The notes beneath the pieces were generated by a model. The model had not been told where the DNA came from. It did not search any database and saw nothing but the letters and a program-made list of their open reading frames with translations. A stretch of DNA of 6,487 bases from contig DASSHC010000009.1 of assembly GCA_035693105.1 (NCBI GenBank), positions 1 to 6,487 on the forward strand, given 5' to 3'. Position numbers and translations under genes: made by a program. The stretch's first letter is position 1, and every line of letters begins with the position of its first letter. Positions 5,512 to 6,487 of this stretch are shown here, piece by piece. This DNA comes from DASSHC01 sp035693105 (GTDB lineage: Bacteria > Chloroflexota > Chloroflexia > Thermomicrobiales > Thermomicrobiaceae).

Positions 5512-6351
5512 ATGCAACCCAGGCGGCCGCGGACGCTGCTTGTCGGCAATCTCTTAATCGTGCTCGGGATCATGCTGCTGGGCGCCACGGTGAACGCCGC
5601 CTCGGCGGGCGGCGGCCTGGGCGCCTTCGGCTCGGTCGCGCCGCCGGTCAGCGTGGCGCTGGCAGCCCCCGCCGTGCTTACGCCCACACCCACTCCCGCT
5701 CCCACCCCGGCCCCAGCCTCCACGCCCGCTCTCAGCCCGGCCGCCGCACCCACCTCCGCGCCGGATCAGGCCCCGGCGGCGACGCCCGCCGATAGTCCGC
5801 CGGCCCCGCTGCCGCCGATCATCCAGCCCTCGGCGACGAGCGCCGCGACAGTCACGGCGGCGCCGACTCCTGCGCCCACGCCGACGCCCCGGCCTAAGCA
5901 GGCGCCGGCGACGCACATCACTATCCCCGCCGTCGGCATCGACACCAAGGTGGTCGAGGTCGGCTACGATCTGGTCCAGATCGAAGGGCAACAGGTCATC
6001 CAGTGGCAGGTGGCCGACTACGCCGCCGGGCACAACAACCTCTCCGCCAACCCCGGCGAGGGGGGCAACATCGTCATTAGCGGCCACGACGACTGGCGCG
6101 GTGAGGTCTTCCGTACCCTGGACAAGGTCAAGCTGGGCGACCAGATCATCCTGACCACCTCCACGGGGCAGCACCGCTACGCGGTGAGCGAGATCGAGTA
6201 CCGCAAGGAGGTCGGCGTGCCCCTCTCCGAGCGGCTGGCGACCGGCATGTTCCTGGCGCCGATGCCCGAGGAGCGCGTCACGCTGGTCACCTGCTGGCCC
6301 TACGGCGTGGACGATCACCGGCTGATCGTCATCGCCAAGCCGGTCGGCTAG
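5512..6351 (+). CDS. Membrane-anchored sortase (class D/E/F-like cysteine transpeptidase)
   Basis: This transpeptidase joins surface proteins carrying an LPXTG-like sorting signal to the envelope. It has 279 residues from ATG 5512, preceded by GGAGG (5503-5507). The ATG at 5491 has no ribosome site and is less likely. Order of parts: a basic N-terminus (RRPR); one membrane helix (LLVGNLLIVLGIMLLGATV, about residues 8-26); a Pro/Thr/Ala-rich stalk of about 90 residues (about 43-133) full of TP and AP pairs; and the catalytic domain from ATHITIPAVGIDTKV. The catalytic histidine is in VISGHDDW (His192), the cysteine in TLVTCWPYG (Cys261, codon 6292-6294) and the arginine in DHRLIVI (Arg270), so all three active-site residues are present. 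The stalk would place the domain well outside the membrane. No substrate protein or second sortase is in the window, and the class cannot be fixed by eye. Confidence 0.9.
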   Translation: MQPRRPRTLLVGNLLIVLGIMLLGATVNAASAGGGLGAFGSVAPPVSVALAAPAVLTPTPTPAPTPAPASTPALSPAAAPTSAPDQAPAATPADSPPAPLPPIIQPSATSAATVTAAPTPAPTPTPRPKQAPATHITIPAVGIDTKVVEVGYDLVQIEGQQVIQWQVADYAAGHNNLSANPGEGGNIVISGHDDWRGEVFRTLDKVKLGDQIILTTSTGQHRYAVSEIEYRKEVGVPLSERLATGMFLAPMPEERVTLVTCWPYGVDDHRLIVIAKPVG

Positions 6352-6389
6352 CGCGGCCCACAACGTCGCCCCCGGCAGAGCCAAACCCG

Positions 6390-6395
6390 TACAAT
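6390..6395 (+). promoter_or_regulatory. Possible -10 element (TACAAT) before the last gene
   Basis: TACAAT in the 92-bp gap after the sortase stop is a good -10 match for the gene starting at 6444. No convincing -35 is seen at 16-18 bases. CCGGCA (6372-6377) and TGCCGG (6395-6400) form an inverted repeat around it, which may be regulatory or chance. The rest of the gap shows nothing. Confidence 0.25.
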
Positions 6396-6443
6396 GCCGG
6401 CCACGGCGACCCGGTCGCTGTGCCATGCCGGATTGGAGACGAC

Positions 6444-6487
6444 GTGTCCTTTCAATTGCCCCACCTGCTGGCGGGTCGCTACGAGCT
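6444..6487 (+). CDS. Start of a gene, possibly a Ser/Thr protein kinase (3' truncated by window)
   Basis: Only 14 full codons are visible, from GTG 6444, with TGGAG ending at 6438 and five bases of spacing. The peptide reads MSFQLPHLLAGRYEL. The ending L-x-GRYEL is the usual opening of PknB-type kinases, just before the glycine-rich ATP loop, which would lie outside the window. The gene is therefore plausible, but the family call rests on a few residues. Confidence 0.5.
   Translation, partial: MSFQLPHLLAGRYE

Noticed and set aside
5361..5753. Upstream extension of parA to give a 393-residue protein
   Set aside because: The extra sequence is the antisense of the sortase stalk and crosses the predicted parA promoter. 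A ribosome site supports ATG 5358-5360.
5554..6426. A 290-codon minus-strand frame opposite the sortase
   Set aside because: It consists of Gly/Arg runs opposite the Pro-rich stalk, while the sortase strand carries the intact His, Cys and Arg residues.

Overview
This is a very GC-rich window (roughly two thirds G+C by eye) with tightly packed, high-GC genes. The codon use, the gene families and the dispersed 'TGTCATCC..GAGC..GGATC' repeats suggest a high-GC Chloroflexota bacterium, perhaps of the Thermomicrobia/Sphaerobacter type. That assignment is an impression from style. No marker gene in the window fixes it.

Layout, left to right. Positions 1-777 (+) carry the C-terminal part of a class III PLP-dependent aminotransferase that looks like glutamate-1-semialdehyde aminomutase. 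Positions 778-1280 are non-coding and contain two copies of a roughly 117-bp palindromic repeat element; the second copy is split by 70 bp that form a terminator-like hairpin. A DedA-family membrane protein (+) follows, with no normal start codon at its best ribosome binding site. It overlaps by 11 bp an AlkZ-related/winged-helix-like protein (+). That gene runs tail-to-tail, with a 38-bp overlap, into a 10-helix EamA/DMT-type transporter (-).

Positions 3293-3577 hold a third, intact copy of the repeat element. A parA-parB operon (-) follows, the two genes overlapping by 8 bp. parA has a good sigma70-type promoter, and TGT[AC]CG[GT]ACA palindromes lie around it and inside parA. Divergent from parA is a membrane-anchored sortase (+) with a long Pro/Thr/Ala-rich stalk. 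The window ends in the first 14 codons of a gene that may be a Ser/Thr protein kinase.

The genes do not form one pathway. The functional groups are parAB (DNA segregation), the DedA + AlkZ-related pair (translationally coupled) and the sortase (cell-surface protein attachment). The parts most worth following are the repeat family, whose arms show compensatory base changes, and the repeated 10-bp palindrome at the parA control region. I found no CRISPR array, tRNA, rRNA, transposase or canonical parS site.
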